Assembly: GCA_040385525.1 (NCBI GenBank)
Contig: JAZKHE010000005.1
Span: 62,001 to 126,000, forward strand
Source: JAZKHE01 sp040385525
Lineage (GTDB): Bacteria; Bacteroidota; Bacteroidia; UBA4408
Direction of reading: 5' to 3'
Length of the DNA: 64,000 nucleotides
The position numbers and the translations under genes are program-made. Position 1 is the stretch's first letter. The number at the start of each line of letters is the position of its first letter. Shown here in pieces: positions 16,906 to 24,948 of this stretch. The notes beneath the pieces were generated by a model that saw only the letters and a program-made list of their open reading frames with translations, was not told the origin of the DNA and did not search any database.

Positions 16906-17180
16906 GGTGGACTAAGCGTTCAATTGTTGATGTTGATTTGATAGCAGAATACATTTCTAAAGATTCTGTAAAATATGCTGAATTGCAAGTGAAGTTGTTT
17001 TTTGCTGTTGAGCAAAAATTGATTCAATTTCCAAATTTAGGCAGAATAGTTCCTGAGTTAAACCGAAAAAACACAAGAGAAATTATTATAGCTAATTACA
17101 GATTAATTTACAAAATTGTTTCAAAATCAAGAATTGATATAATTACTGTACACCATACCAAAAAACTATTTAAAAAATAG
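16893..17180 (+). CDS. ParE/RelE-family toxin
   Basis: This 95-aa protein has the ParE layout: VEIRWTKRSIVDVDLIAEYI, a helical hairpin, then FPNLGRIVPELNRKNTREIIIANYRLIYKI (core REIIIANYRLIYKI) and a C-terminal IITVHHTKKLF. NxGR...REI...YRLIY...VHH is a common toxin signature in this superfamily. The target, gyrase or mRNA, cannot be told from sequence. It ends one base before the stop of the opposing barrel gene. Confidence 0.87.
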   Translation: MVEIRWTKRSIVDVDLIAEYISKDSVKYAELQVKLFFAVEQKLIQFPNLGRIVPELNRKNTREIIIANYRLIYKIVSKSRIDIITVHHTKKLFKK

Positions 17181-17181
17181 T

Positions 17182-18603
17182 TTAAAAAGGAGCGCCAACA
17201 TTTATATAAAAACCAGTTTCTTTGTTCGCATTTCGGGCTATTTCGGCACGTAGTACTATGTCGTAAATGGTTATAAAATGTATTCCTGCTCCGTAGCCAT
17301 ACAGCCACTGGTTAGCCAATTTGTTTTTTGTTTCGTAAAGATTATCCTTAACATAACCTGCATCTGCAAACACATCTATATAAAATGCATAAAATGCTTT
17401 TCTAAATCTATCGTTTTTAAAGGGTTCTAATTCTACTTTTTTGTTAGAAAACAATTCGTATTTAAATCCATTTTTAAACAATGCAAATTGTTGTCCGTCT
17501 ATTACATAATAATCGTAACCACGCACCACATCTAAAAAGCCTAAACCGCGTTGTAAATAATACGGAATATCATTTGTGTTAGTCCATTTGCCTTTTCCGT
17601 AAATGGAATAATATAATTTTTTTGTAATTGTTTGATGTTTCTCTGCTGTTACTTCCACTTTTGTGTAGTTTGAATTTTCGTTTTTTAGCAATCCAAAACC
17701 AATTTTAGAAACATCTAATGTAAAGCGATAACCTTTTAAAGCATAGGTTTTGTAGTCTCTGCGGTCTCTATCAAAATTATAAGCAGCAGTTAAAATTTGT
17801 GCTTTGTTTATGTTATTTGTAAAATAGCGTGTAGCAATTTTTGTAATGGTATCTTGCACGTTTGCATTGTAGTAACGCATTTCTACTTTGTGCAAGTTGT
17901 ATATATTTGGACGATACGCAAAATTATACCGAAACTGAAAATCTTTACGCACAAAATTTTTATCGTCGCGATAAAATAAAAGTTTGTTGTTTTCTGAGCC
18001 GTAATATATTTCGTGGTTGCGTGTAACGTATGCTACAAAGCCCATTCCGAGTGTTTGTTTTTTGTTTAAATAGGGTAAATCGTATTGCAAAGCAAATTGT
18101 TGCGAAAAACCAAATTGAATTTTTGCTTGCAAAGTTTCTCTTCTACCTCTAAAATTGTATTTAATTAAATACGTTCCAAAATTTAAATGATGCGGATTTT
18201 TTGTTTTCCACCAAATATTAAAATTTCTATCCGCAATTTCAAACAAAGGAATTGGCCAAAAATACCAGCGTTCGGTAAGCATTACATAAATATCAGCTTG
18301 TGTAGAATCTATGTTTAGTTTTCTAATATCTACAAAATTAAATAAACCAGTGTTCATTAAATTTTGTTGTGATAGGTGCATTTTTTTATGCAGCGTAGCT
18401 TCGGTTAAAGTGTCTAAATAATTAAATGTTATTTCGCGCGTTACAATATCGGTTTTGGTAGTGTTGTTACCAATTATAATTATGCTACGGATAATAATAT
18501 TTTTTTTCGAAGTGCTATCAAAGTCGCTAGTGGTATATACTTGCGCAAATCCAAAAAAATGAAAGCAAACAAAAAATAAAATTAAAACCGATAAACGGTA
18601 CAT
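17182..18603 (-). CDS. POTRA plus surface-antigen beta-barrel outer-membrane protein
   Basis: The 473-aa protein has a signal peptide (1-20, FFGFA-Q) and a single POTRA-like domain (about 35-115: IIRSIIIIGNNTTKTDIVTREI, shortened to IIIIGNNTTKTDIVTREI, with LSQQNLMNTGLFNFV). The rest is a barrel with family-typical RGYDYYVIDGQQFALFKNGFKYELF, shortened here to RGYDYYVIDGQ, ending in INVGAPF. It belongs to the Omp85-like superfamily but is shorter than BamA (one POTRA rather than five). It begins one base after the CBS gene and is likely co-transcribed with it. Its role could be outer-membrane protein assembly, lipid handling or secretion. Confidence 0.8.
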   Translation of the reverse strand: MYRLSVLILFFVCFHFFGFAQVYTTSDFDSTSKKNIIIRSIIIIGNNTTKTDIVTREITFNYLDTLTEATLHKKMHLSQQNLMNTGLFNFVDIRKLNIDSTQADIYVMLTERWYFWPIPLFEIADRNFNIWWKTKNPHHLNFGTYLIKYNFRGRRETLQAKIQFGFSQQFALQYDLPYLNKKQTLGMGFVAYVTRNHEIYYGSENNKLLFYRDDKNFVRKDFQFRYNFAYRPNIYNLHKVEMRYYNANVQDTITKIATRYFTNNINKAQILTAAYNFDRDRRDYKTYALKGYRFTLDVSKIGFGLLKNENSNYTKVEVTAEKHQTITKKLYYSIYGKGKWTNTNDIPYYLQRGLGFLDVVRGYDYYVIDGQQFALFKNGFKYELFSNKKVELEPFKNDRFRKAFYAFYIDVFADAGYVKDNLYETKNKLANQWLYGYGAGIHFITIYDIVLRAEIARNANKETGFYINVGAPF

Positions 18604-18604
18604 G

Positions 18605-19267
18605 TTAGATATTTAAAAAATTCATGAACGAATCAAATCTATTTTTTAAATCATCATCATTTTCACTCGAGTGGAAAGAAGCTTTAACCGTATAGTTGTA
18701 ACGAGAAAAAGTTTGGAGGATAGCAGATAAATCGGTTCTGTTTATTTTTATGGTAACCTCCAATTTGGTTGATTCTGGAGGAGATGTAATGTATAAACTT
18801 AAAACTTTTGCATCGTTTGATTCTACAATACGCGCAATTTCTGATAAATAATAATCGTTTATGTTTAGCTCTAAAACAATTAATCCGCCAGGCTCGTTGG
18901 TGCTCGACATATTGCCGAATTCTCCCACCATTTTTTGCAAAGTAACACAACCTACATAGTGTTGTTCTTTATCTAAAACCGGTATCAACGAAAGTTTTAA
19001 AGAGCTTGTAATTCCTAATAATTCGTAGTAATGTTTGTCTTCTTCTACAAACGGACGAATAAGCGAAAGTTTGCATTTACCCAATTCCATTTCAGGATTT
19101 TCCATATCTAAAATATCAGATTCAGAAATCAATCCTAAAAATTCACCTTTTTTAATAATTGGCAAATGGGTAACTCTAAATTCTTCCATCCACTCCAAAG
19201 CACGCTCACCAGTATCGCTGGTTTTTAGCGGTGGAATTTCATCACTTATTAAATCTTTAGCTAACAT
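18605..19267 (-). CDS. CBS-domain protein
   Basis: Two CBS motifs occupy roughly residues 1-125 (LPIIKKGEFLGLISESDIL and LIPVLDKEQHYVGCVTLQKM), which usually bind adenine nucleotides. An ACT-like C-terminal part follows (GGLIVLELNINDYYLSEIAR, VTIKINRTDL). It lacks a catalytic domain, so a regulatory role is likely. It lies in a block with pdxJ (divergent) and, beyond the barrel gene and the toxin pair, nadK. Confidence 0.82.
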   Translation of the reverse strand: MLAKDLISDEIPPLKTSDTGERALEWMEEFRVTHLPIIKKGEFLGLISESDILDMENPEMELGKCKLSLIRPFVEEDKHYYELLGITSSLKLSLIPVLDKEQHYVGCVTLQKMVGEFGNMSSTNEPGGLIVLELNINDYYLSEIARIVESNDAKVLSLYITSPPESTKLEVTIKINRTDLSAILQTFSRYNYTVKASFHSSENDDDLKNRFDSFMNFLNI

Positions 19268-19344
19268 GCGTTTTTATCTGTTACAATGTTAAACATTTAA
19301 TTTAATTTTACACAGAATTTATTGAAAGGAATTCTTCTAAAATC

Positions 19345-20076
19345 ATGACAAAATTAAGCGTAAATATTAATAAAATTGCTACACTTCGCAATTCTAGAGG
19401 TGGCGATAATCCTAATTTAATTAAATTTGCTCTAGATTGTGAGCGTTTTGGTGCGCAAGGTATTACCGTGCATCCTCGCCCAGACGAGCGCCACATTCGT
19501 TATGCCGATGTATACGAACTTTCTAAAATTGTAACTACAGAATTTAACATTGAAGGAAATCCTAAAGAACAAAAATTTGTTGATTTGGTGTTAGCTACAA
19601 AACCAACGCAAGTTACTTTGGTTCCTGATGTTTTAGGGCAGTTAACATCTGACCATGGTTGGGATACAAAAAACGAAAAAGCCTATTTAAAAGAAATTAT
19701 TTCGGTGTTTAAAAGCGCAGGAATTCGCACTTCTATTTTTGTAAATGCCGATGTTGAACTAGTAAAACACAGCGCCGATACTGGCACTGATAGAATTGAA
19801 TTGTACACCGAATCGTACGCGCATCACTATACAGAAGATAAAAACAAAGCCATTAAAAATTTTATTGCTGCCGCAGAAGTGGCTAACCAATTTAATATTG
19901 GCTTAAACGCAGGGCACGATTTAAGTTTACAAAACTTAGCGTTTTTTGCTACGCATATTCCCAATCTGTTAGAGGTTTCAATTGGGCATGCTTTGGTTTG
20001 CGATGCCTTGTATTTAGGCATAGAAAACACAATACAGTTGTATTTACGACAATTAAATAATCAGTACGGAAATTAA
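19345..20076 (+). CDS. pdxJ: Pyridoxine 5'-phosphate synthase
   Basis: This enzyme makes pyridoxine 5'-phosphate from 1-deoxyxylulose 5-phosphate and 3-amino-2-oxopropyl phosphate (vitamin B6, DXP-dependent route). LSVNINKIATLRNSRGG, the GITVHPRPDERHIRYADV block and the C-terminal GLNAGHDLSLQNL and SIGHALVCDAL segments are all characteristic. At 243 aa it is full length. The downstream hydrolase starts two bases after the stop, so the two genes are co-translated. Confidence 0.95.
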   Translation: MTKLSVNINKIATLRNSRGGDNPNLIKFALDCERFGAQGITVHPRPDERHIRYADVYELSKIVTTEFNIEGNPKEQKFVDLVLATKPTQVTLVPDVLGQLTSDHGWDTKNEKAYLKEIISVFKSAGIRTSIFVNADVELVKHSADTGTDRIELYTESYAHHYTEDKNKAIKNFIAAAEVANQFNIGLNAGHDLSLQNLAFFATHIPNLLEVSIGHALVCDALYLGIENTIQLYLRQLNNQYGN

Positions 20077-20078
20077 TT

Positions 20079-20855
20079 ATGAAGTTGTTTTACAGAGAAT
20101 TTGGACACGGCGAACCCTTATTAATTTTACACGGTTTGTTTGGTAGTTGCGATAACTGGAACTCCTTAGCAAAACAGTTTGGCGAAGATTATCACGTTTT
20201 TGTTATCGACCAACGTAATCATGGTTTGTCGGAACACAGCAACGAATGGAATTACGAAGTAATGGCAAAAGATATTGCTGATTTTTGTGAGCAACATAAT
20301 TTGCAAAAAATAAATTTGTTAGGTCATTCCATGGGTGGAAAAGTAGCCATGTTTTTTTCTCAAAAACATGCACACTTGCTAAATAAATTAATTGTGGTTG
20401 ATATTTCTCCACGTTATTATCCACCACATCATCACGCTGTGTTAGATGCTTTGCAAAGTATATTACCTGAGCGTTATGAATCAAGAAAATTAATTGAAGA
20501 AGAATTTAATAAAACCACACTCGATTTTGGCACCAAACAATTTTTATTAAAAAATATTTATTGGAAAGAAAATGCCGACGGAACAAAACAAATGGCATGG
20601 CGATTTAATTTACCAGTAATTGTAGAGAATATTGAAAACGTAGGACAAGCATTACCAGATGCAGAGCCTTTTTTAGGCGATACTGTTTTTATTCGTGGAG
20701 AAAAATCGAAGTACATTACCGATGTAGATTTTGAAAATATTAATATACATTTCCCGAAAGCCTTTGTAAAAACAATTGCTGATGCTAACCATTGGGTGCA
20801 AGCCGAAAAACCAAAAGAATTTTACGAAATGACAATGGATTTTTTGCGTGCTTAG
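20079..20855 (+). CDS. Alpha/beta-hydrolase (YbfF-like esterase family)
   Basis: The hydrolase fold has an oxyanion motif LHGLFGSCDNW, nucleophile elbow GHSMGG (Ser84) and C-terminal catalytic His238 in DANHWVQAEKP. The DQRNHGLSEH block is typical of the YbfF/abhydrolase-11 esterase group. The substrate is unknown. It is tightly coupled to pdxJ (two-base gap), an arrangement that suggests a link to B6 metabolism but does not prove one. Confidence 0.85.
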   Translation: MKLFYREFGHGEPLLILHGLFGSCDNWNSLAKQFGEDYHVFVIDQRNHGLSEHSNEWNYEVMAKDIADFCEQHNLQKINLLGHSMGGKVAMFFSQKHAHLLNKLIVVDISPRYYPPHHHAVLDALQSILPERYESRKLIEEEFNKTTLDFGTKQFLLKNIYWKENADGTKQMAWRFNLPVIVENIENVGQALPDAEPFLGDTVFIRGEKSKYITDVDFENINIHFPKAFVKTIADANHWVQAEKPKEFYEMTMDFLRA

Positions 20856-20889
20856 TGATTAGAGCTTAGTCGCTAGTGATTTGTTTTTT

Positions 20890-21014
20890 CACCACATAGT
20901 AACATAGAAAGCTTTTGTGTTTGGTTAAATATAGTTTACATAGCGCTTTTCGCGTAGCGAAAAAAACTATGTTTTTCTATCTCTATTGTTTTTTGCTACG
21001 TACCTATGTGGTTA
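20890..21014. repeat. Structured palindromic repeat, copy 2
   Basis: Outer arms: ACCACATAGTAACATAG (20891-20907) against CTACGTACCTATGTGGT (20996-21012). Inner hairpin: CATAG (20939-20943) and TTTTCGC (20947-20953) pair with GCGAAAA (20957-20963) and CTATG (20967-20971) around GTA. Confidence 0.82.
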
Positions 21015-21060
21015 AATCTGCGAGGCACTGCCTGTTCCGATTTTTCGGGAAAGCAGTCTG
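21015..21060. repeat. ATCTGCGAGG...AGCAGTCTG repeat with internal hairpin insert
   Basis: It begins AATCTGCGAGGCACTGCC and ends GGGAAAGCAGTCTG. Between them is a short CCGATTTTTCGG hairpin replacing the usual centre. It is related to 21145-21167. Confidence 0.55.
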
Positions 21061-21144
21061 CCGGATGTATAATAAAACTCATTAGTTTGCCACGTCATTC
21101 TTCCTCGCAAAGTTTTAGTACTGGTGATTTTAATTATGGTTAAA

Positions 21145-21167
21145 ATCTGCGAGGTACGAAGCAGTCT
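21145..21167. repeat. 23-base dispersed repeat, copy A
   Basis: It begins ATCTGCGAGG and ends ACGAAGCAGTCT. It matches 43760-43782 (reverse complement) at 22 of 23 positions. Confidence 0.75.
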
Positions 21168-21214
21168 CTTAGTTGTGTAACTCAAATCGTGATAACAAAT
21201 TATTCTTTTGAAAT

Positions 21215-21652
21215 TTAATAGGGCATTTCTTGATATTGATTTGGTGTAATCTTTATTTTGGTTAAAAAAACTCCATTTTTATCTTTATAATGATATATAA
21301 CAATTACTCTACTGTCTCTAATGAATTTCATATCAGGCTCAGACTTTACATGATTTACTAATAATGGACGCATTTTCTCATTAAAATACTTTAAGTCTAT
21401 AGAATCTTTTATTCTATTAACTAAAGTATAATTATATTGAAATTCATTTGGTTCAAATGCAAAAGTGTTGTCTAATCTAGTTTCTGTATCAATCATTACT
21501 GGACAATTTTTATTCAAAGTATTTGCTGCTTCAATCATACTATCATAAAGACTAGGAGAGCTAAAATAAGCATACCAAATTGAAGTGAACACTGCAGCTA
21601 AAATTATGAATCCTATAATCAGTTTTATTGAAATTTTACTTTTATTGCTCAT
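21215..21652 (-). CDS. Small membrane-anchored protein, function unknown
   Basis: This 145-aa protein has a basic N-terminus and one hydrophobic segment (about 9-28, KLIIGFIILAAVFTSIWYAY), then a soluble domain. The soluble part contains NKNCPVMIDTETRLDNTFAF and RVIVIYHYKDKNGVFLTKIKI, patterns I have seen only as unannotated membrane proteins. It is not in an operon with the radA group, since 61 bases separate it from radA. No function is assigned. Confidence 0.6.
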   Translation of the reverse strand: MSNKSKISIKLIIGFIILAAVFTSIWYAYFSSPSLYDSMIEAANTLNKNCPVMIDTETRLDNTFAFEPNEFQYNYTLVNRIKDSIDLKYFNEKMRPLLVNHVKSEPDMKFIRDSRVIVIYHYKDKNGVFLTKIKITPNQYQEMPY

Positions 21653-21713
21653 ATGCTTTAATTTTAAATCTGCACAAAAATCTTAAATTTTAACCTGAAA
21701 CTTTAAACTAATG

Positions 21714-23081
21714 TTACCCAAACATTTTTTCAAATACTTCTTCAATTTTAGCAACGGGTACAATTTTAATTTTGTAGCTATCTGTATTTAATCCTTTTTG
21801 GTTGTATTTAGAAATAAATATTTTTTGAAATCCTAATTTTTCTGCTTCTGATATACGTTGCTCAATGCGAGTAACAGGGCGTATTTCGCCACTTAAACCT
21901 ACTTCTGCTGCAAAAGCAACTTTGGGGGGTAAAGCAATATCTTCGGAGCTACTTAACACAGCACACACTACAGCTAAATCTATTGCGGGGTCATCTACAC
22001 GAATACCGCCAGCAATATTTAAAAACACATCTTTTACGCCCAATCTAAATCCGCAACGTTTTTCTAAAACAGCTAACAACATACTTAATCTGCGTAAATC
22101 AAAACCTGTTGATGAGCGTTGTGGTGTGCCATAAGCAGCGCTACTTACCAACGATTGCACTTCTATTAAAAGTGGACGCATTCCTTCCATTGTGGCTGCA
22201 ATAGCAATTCCGCTAAATGCTTCTTCGTGTTGCGAAATTAAAATTTCCGACGGATTACTTACTTCGCGCAAACCGCTTCCTTGCATTTCGTATATGCCCA
22301 GTTCGTTAGTGCTTCCAAATCTGTTTTTAATGCTGCGCAATAATCGGTAAACGTGGTTTCTGTCGCCTTCAAATTGCAAAACAGTATCTACCATGTGCTC
22401 CAAAACTTTTGGTCCGGCAATGGCGCCATCTTTGGTAATGTGTCCAATTAAAAAAACAGGCGTAGCACTTTCTTTTGCAAAACGCATTAGCTCGCTCGTG
22501 CATTCTCTTACTTGCGAAATACTTCCAGGAGACGAATCGATATGCGCCGTGTGAAGTGTTTGAATAGAATCGATAATTAAAATATCGGGTTCTACTTCTT
22601 CAATGTGTTTAAATATATTTTGTGTGTTGGTTTCGGTTAAAACAAAACAATTTTTATTTTGAAAATGAATACGCTCGGCACGCATTTTAATTTGCATTTC
22701 ACTTTCTTCGCCCGAAACATACAATACCTTTAAATTATTTTGTTGTAGCGCTAATTGGAGCATTAATGTTGATTTACCAATGCCTGGTTCGCCACCAAAA
22801 AGTATTAATGAGCCTTGAACTAAACCACCCCCTAACACACGATTTAGTTCTTTATCGGCAAGTAAAATTCTGTCTTGGTGTTCTGCCGAAATTTCTAAAA
22901 TGGGTGTTGGTTTATTGGCACGTTTGGCTGTAAGTTTTTCGCCAGTTAATGCTTTTTCTTTTTGAATAATTTCTTCCACGTAAGTATTCCATTCTCCGCA
23001 AGAATTACATTTACCAACCCATTTGCCCGATTGTGCACCGCAATTCTGACAAAAAAATGAGGTCTTAATTTTTGTAGCCAT
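21714..23081 (-). CDS. radA: DNA repair protein RadA
   Basis: This RecA-like ATPase promotes branch migration in recombination. It has an N-terminal zinc finger (Cys11, Cys14, Cys25, Cys28), Walker A GEPGIGKST (97-105), the RadA-specific KNRFGSTNELG motif, and a C-terminal Lon-protease-like domain (FLNIAGGIRVDDPAIDLAV). At 455 aa it is full length. Its ATG overlaps the hldE stop (TAATG), making it the last gene of the panC operon. Confidence 0.96.
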   Translation of the reverse strand: MATKIKTSFFCQNCGAQSGKWVGKCNSCGEWNTYVEEIIQKEKALTGEKLTAKRANKPTPILEISAEHQDRILLADKELNRVLGGGLVQGSLILFGGEPGIGKSTLMLQLALQQNNLKVLYVSGEESEMQIKMRAERIHFQNKNCFVLTETNTQNIFKHIEEVEPDILIIDSIQTLHTAHIDSSPGSISQVRECTSELMRFAKESATPVFLIGHITKDGAIAGPKVLEHMVDTVLQFEGDRNHVYRLLRSIKNRFGSTNELGIYEMQGSGLREVSNPSEILISQHEEAFSGIAIAATMEGMRPLLIEVQSLVSSAAYGTPQRSSTGFDLRRLSMLLAVLEKRCGFRLGVKDVFLNIAGGIRVDDPAIDLAVVCAVLSSSEDIALPPKVAFAAEVGLSGEIRPVTRIEQRISEAEKLGFQKIFISKYNQKGLNTDSYKIKIVPVAKIEEVFEKMFG

Positions 23082-23578
23082 TAAAACTTTTTAATTTTAT
23101 TTTCAATTGATGTGGTTGAGTAGCCTTGCAAATAGTCTATTAATTCTACTTTTCCGCCTTTTTTAATTACGAAATCTGCTCCTACAACTTTGTCAATAGT
23201 ATAGTCGGCACCTTTTACCAAAACATCGGGTTTAACCAATTCTATTAATTGCAAAGGAGTTGGTTCATCAAATAAAATAACAGCATCAACAAAACCCAAT
23301 GCAGCTAAAATACTTAAGCGAGAATTTTCGTCTTGTATGGGTCGCGAACTACCTTTTCCTAATACTTTTACAGAAGCATCGGTATTTACACCAATAATTA
23401 ATTTATTGCCACAATCTGCAGCTTTACTTAAATAGTCGATATGACCTAAATGCAGGATATCAAAACAACCATTAGTAAAAACAATTTTATCGTTTTTTAA
23501 GCGCCATCTGTTAATGGCAAACTGTAAAGCTGTTCTATCGTATATTTTGTTTTGAATAAACGAAAGATTGGTTTTCAT
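23081..23578 (-). CDS. D-glycero-beta-D-manno-heptose 1-phosphate adenylyltransferase (HldE C-domain type)
   Basis: This nucleotidyltransferase makes ADP-heptose for LPS core. TNGCFDILHLGH (35-46; HxGH) and the GVNTDASVKVLGKG.SRPI and VLVKGADYTIDKVVGAD blocks are those of HldE domain II. The protein is only this 165-aa domain; the kinase half is absent and must be encoded elsewhere. ATG 23578 is chosen because it overlaps the upstream stop as TAATG and gives the normal N-terminus. A longer frame upstream is an overlap artefact. Confidence 0.9.
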   Translation of the reverse strand: MKTNLSFIQNKIYDRTALQFAINRWRLKNDKIVFTNGCFDILHLGHIDYLSKAADCGNKLIIGVNTDASVKVLGKGSSRPIQDENSRLSILAALGFVDAVILFDEPTPLQLIELVKPDVLVKGADYTIDKVVGADFVIKKGGKVELIDYLQGYSTTSIENKIKKF

Positions 23579-24588
23579 TAGTTTACTTTTTTGTTGACTA
23601 AAGGTAACAATAAAAGCGATAAAAAACCTAACAATAAAATAACCAGTGTAGATGCGCACCAAGCCACCCAACCAAAGGCATAACCAACAGAACTAGCTAC
23701 ACCAAATAAACCTAACACTTCCATAACGATTAGTGGATATGCGCCAATACCACCTTGCACGGCAATAAAAGCAAATGTGCCAAACGTCATACATGCCAAA
23801 GCTACAGAAGGACTTAAAACACTTGTTTGCTCAAAAGCATAAAAACTAAGCAACATATTTAAAAAATAAAAAAACCAAATGGCAACAGAATACGTCCAAA
23901 ATAAAAATGGTTGCTTAACTGTTTTTACTGTAACCAATCCTTTAGCAAAACCAGTTAATAAATTTGCGAGTTTCGATTGTTTTTTATCTTGATTTTTCTT
24001 TTTTCTTTTGTTTAAGAAATAAAGAATTGTTATTCCTAAAACACCCACAATTGCTATTAAAATCCAAAAGGTTGGTTTAATTAAAAATGGAAATTTTGCA
24101 AGTAGCGGAGAAAATACTTTTTGATTAGCGTAACCAAATATTTTATCGAATTGATACCAAACAATAAATAAAAACAAAAGAAAAAAAGTAAGTGTATCAA
24201 TTAATCGTTCGGCAACTACAGTTCCAAACGATTCTTCAAAAGGAATTTTTTCGTAACGAGTTAAAACACCACAACGGCTTACTTCGCCTAAACGCGGAAC
24301 AGCCGTATTGGCCAAATAACCAACCATTACCGAAAAAAATGTATTGGCTAAACTTGGTTTGTGTTGCATGGTTTGCAACAAAAGTTTCCAGCGCATAGCT
24401 CTAAATAAATGACTAATTGCGCCAACGAGTATAGAAACACCAATCCACCAATAGTTAGCTTCGTAAAAAGCAATTTTTATTTCTTCAATATCTTTATCTG
24501 TTAAATTTTGAAGTACAATCCAAACCAACAAAATGCCAAGCCCAATAAAAAATGCAATTTTGGCGATATTGAGTAGTTTCTTAGTCAA
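23578..24588 (-). CDS. Lysylphosphatidylglycerol-synthase-TM / UPF0104-type flippase-like membrane protein
   Basis: The 336-aa protein is very hydrophobic, with roughly eight membrane segments. The family hallmarks are HLFRAMRWKLLLQTM near residue 61, VAERLIDTLTFFLLF and the glycine-rich QGGIGAYPLIVMEVLGLFG near the C-terminus. Related proteins include the MprF flippase domain and AglD-like proteins, so a role in moving lipid-linked substrates is possible. It lies between panD and hldE with a three-base gap and a one-base overlap. Confidence 0.82.
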   Translation of the reverse strand: MTKKLLNIAKIAFFIGLGILLVWIVLQNLTDKDIEEIKIAFYEANYWWIGVSILVGAISHLFRAMRWKLLLQTMQHKPSLANTFFSVMVGYLANTAVPRLGEVSRCGVLTRYEKIPFEESFGTVVAERLIDTLTFFLLFLFIVWYQFDKIFGYANQKVFSPLLAKFPFLIKPTFWILIAIVGVLGITILYFLNKRKKKNQDKKQSKLANLLTGFAKGLVTVKTVKQPFLFWTYSVAIWFFYFLNMLLSFYAFEQTSVLSPSVALACMTFGTFAFIAVQGGIGAYPLIVMEVLGLFGVASSVGYAFGWVAWCASTLVILLLGFLSLLLLPLVNKKVN

Positions 24589-24591
24589 TGC

Positions 24592-24936
24592 TTATAATGT
24601 ATTATCTTCTTTAGGAAATATAACTGATGGCTTAAACGTTTTAGCTTTTTCAAAATCCATTGCAGCGTAAGAAACCACAATTACAAAATCACCTTCGCTT
24701 ACTTTTAAAGCAGCGGGTCCATTCATACAAATTACTTTAGAACCGCGTTTACCTTTTATAACATAAGTAATTAAACGTTCGCCATTCGTATAATTAAAAA
24801 CGTGAACTTGTTCGTTTTCAATAAGGTTTGCTGCATCCATTAAATTTTCGTCAATGGTTATGCTTCCTATATAATCAAGGTTAGCCTCTGTAATTTTTAC
24901 ACGGTGTAGTTTAGATTTTAGAACTTGTATCTGCAT
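24592..24936 (-). CDS. panD: Aspartate 1-decarboxylase
   Basis: This is a pyruvoyl enzyme that makes beta-alanine for pantothenate. The self-cleavage site is Gly24-Ser25 in DYIGSIT. ENEQVHVFNYTNGER and NGPAALKVSEGDFVIVVSY complete the family pattern. The length of 114 aa is normal. It follows panC by 12 bases in the same operon, giving two consecutive steps of the pathway. Confidence 0.96.
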   Translation of the reverse strand: MQIQVLKSKLHRVKITEANLDYIGSITIDENLMDAANLIENEQVHVFNYTNGERLITYVIKGKRGSKVICMNGPAALKVSEGDFVIVVSYAAMDFEKAKTFKPSVIFPKEDNTL

Positions 24937-24948
24937 AATAGCTCAAAA

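Larger units (their letters stand above)
20856..21214. other. Gene-free 359-base region made of repeats
   Basis: The spacer between the convergent hydrolase and small membrane protein genes holds no credible ORF. It contains structured repeat copy 2 (20890-21014) followed immediately by three or four units of the ATCTGCGAGG...GCAGTCT family. It is the densest repeat cluster in the window. Confidence 0.7.
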
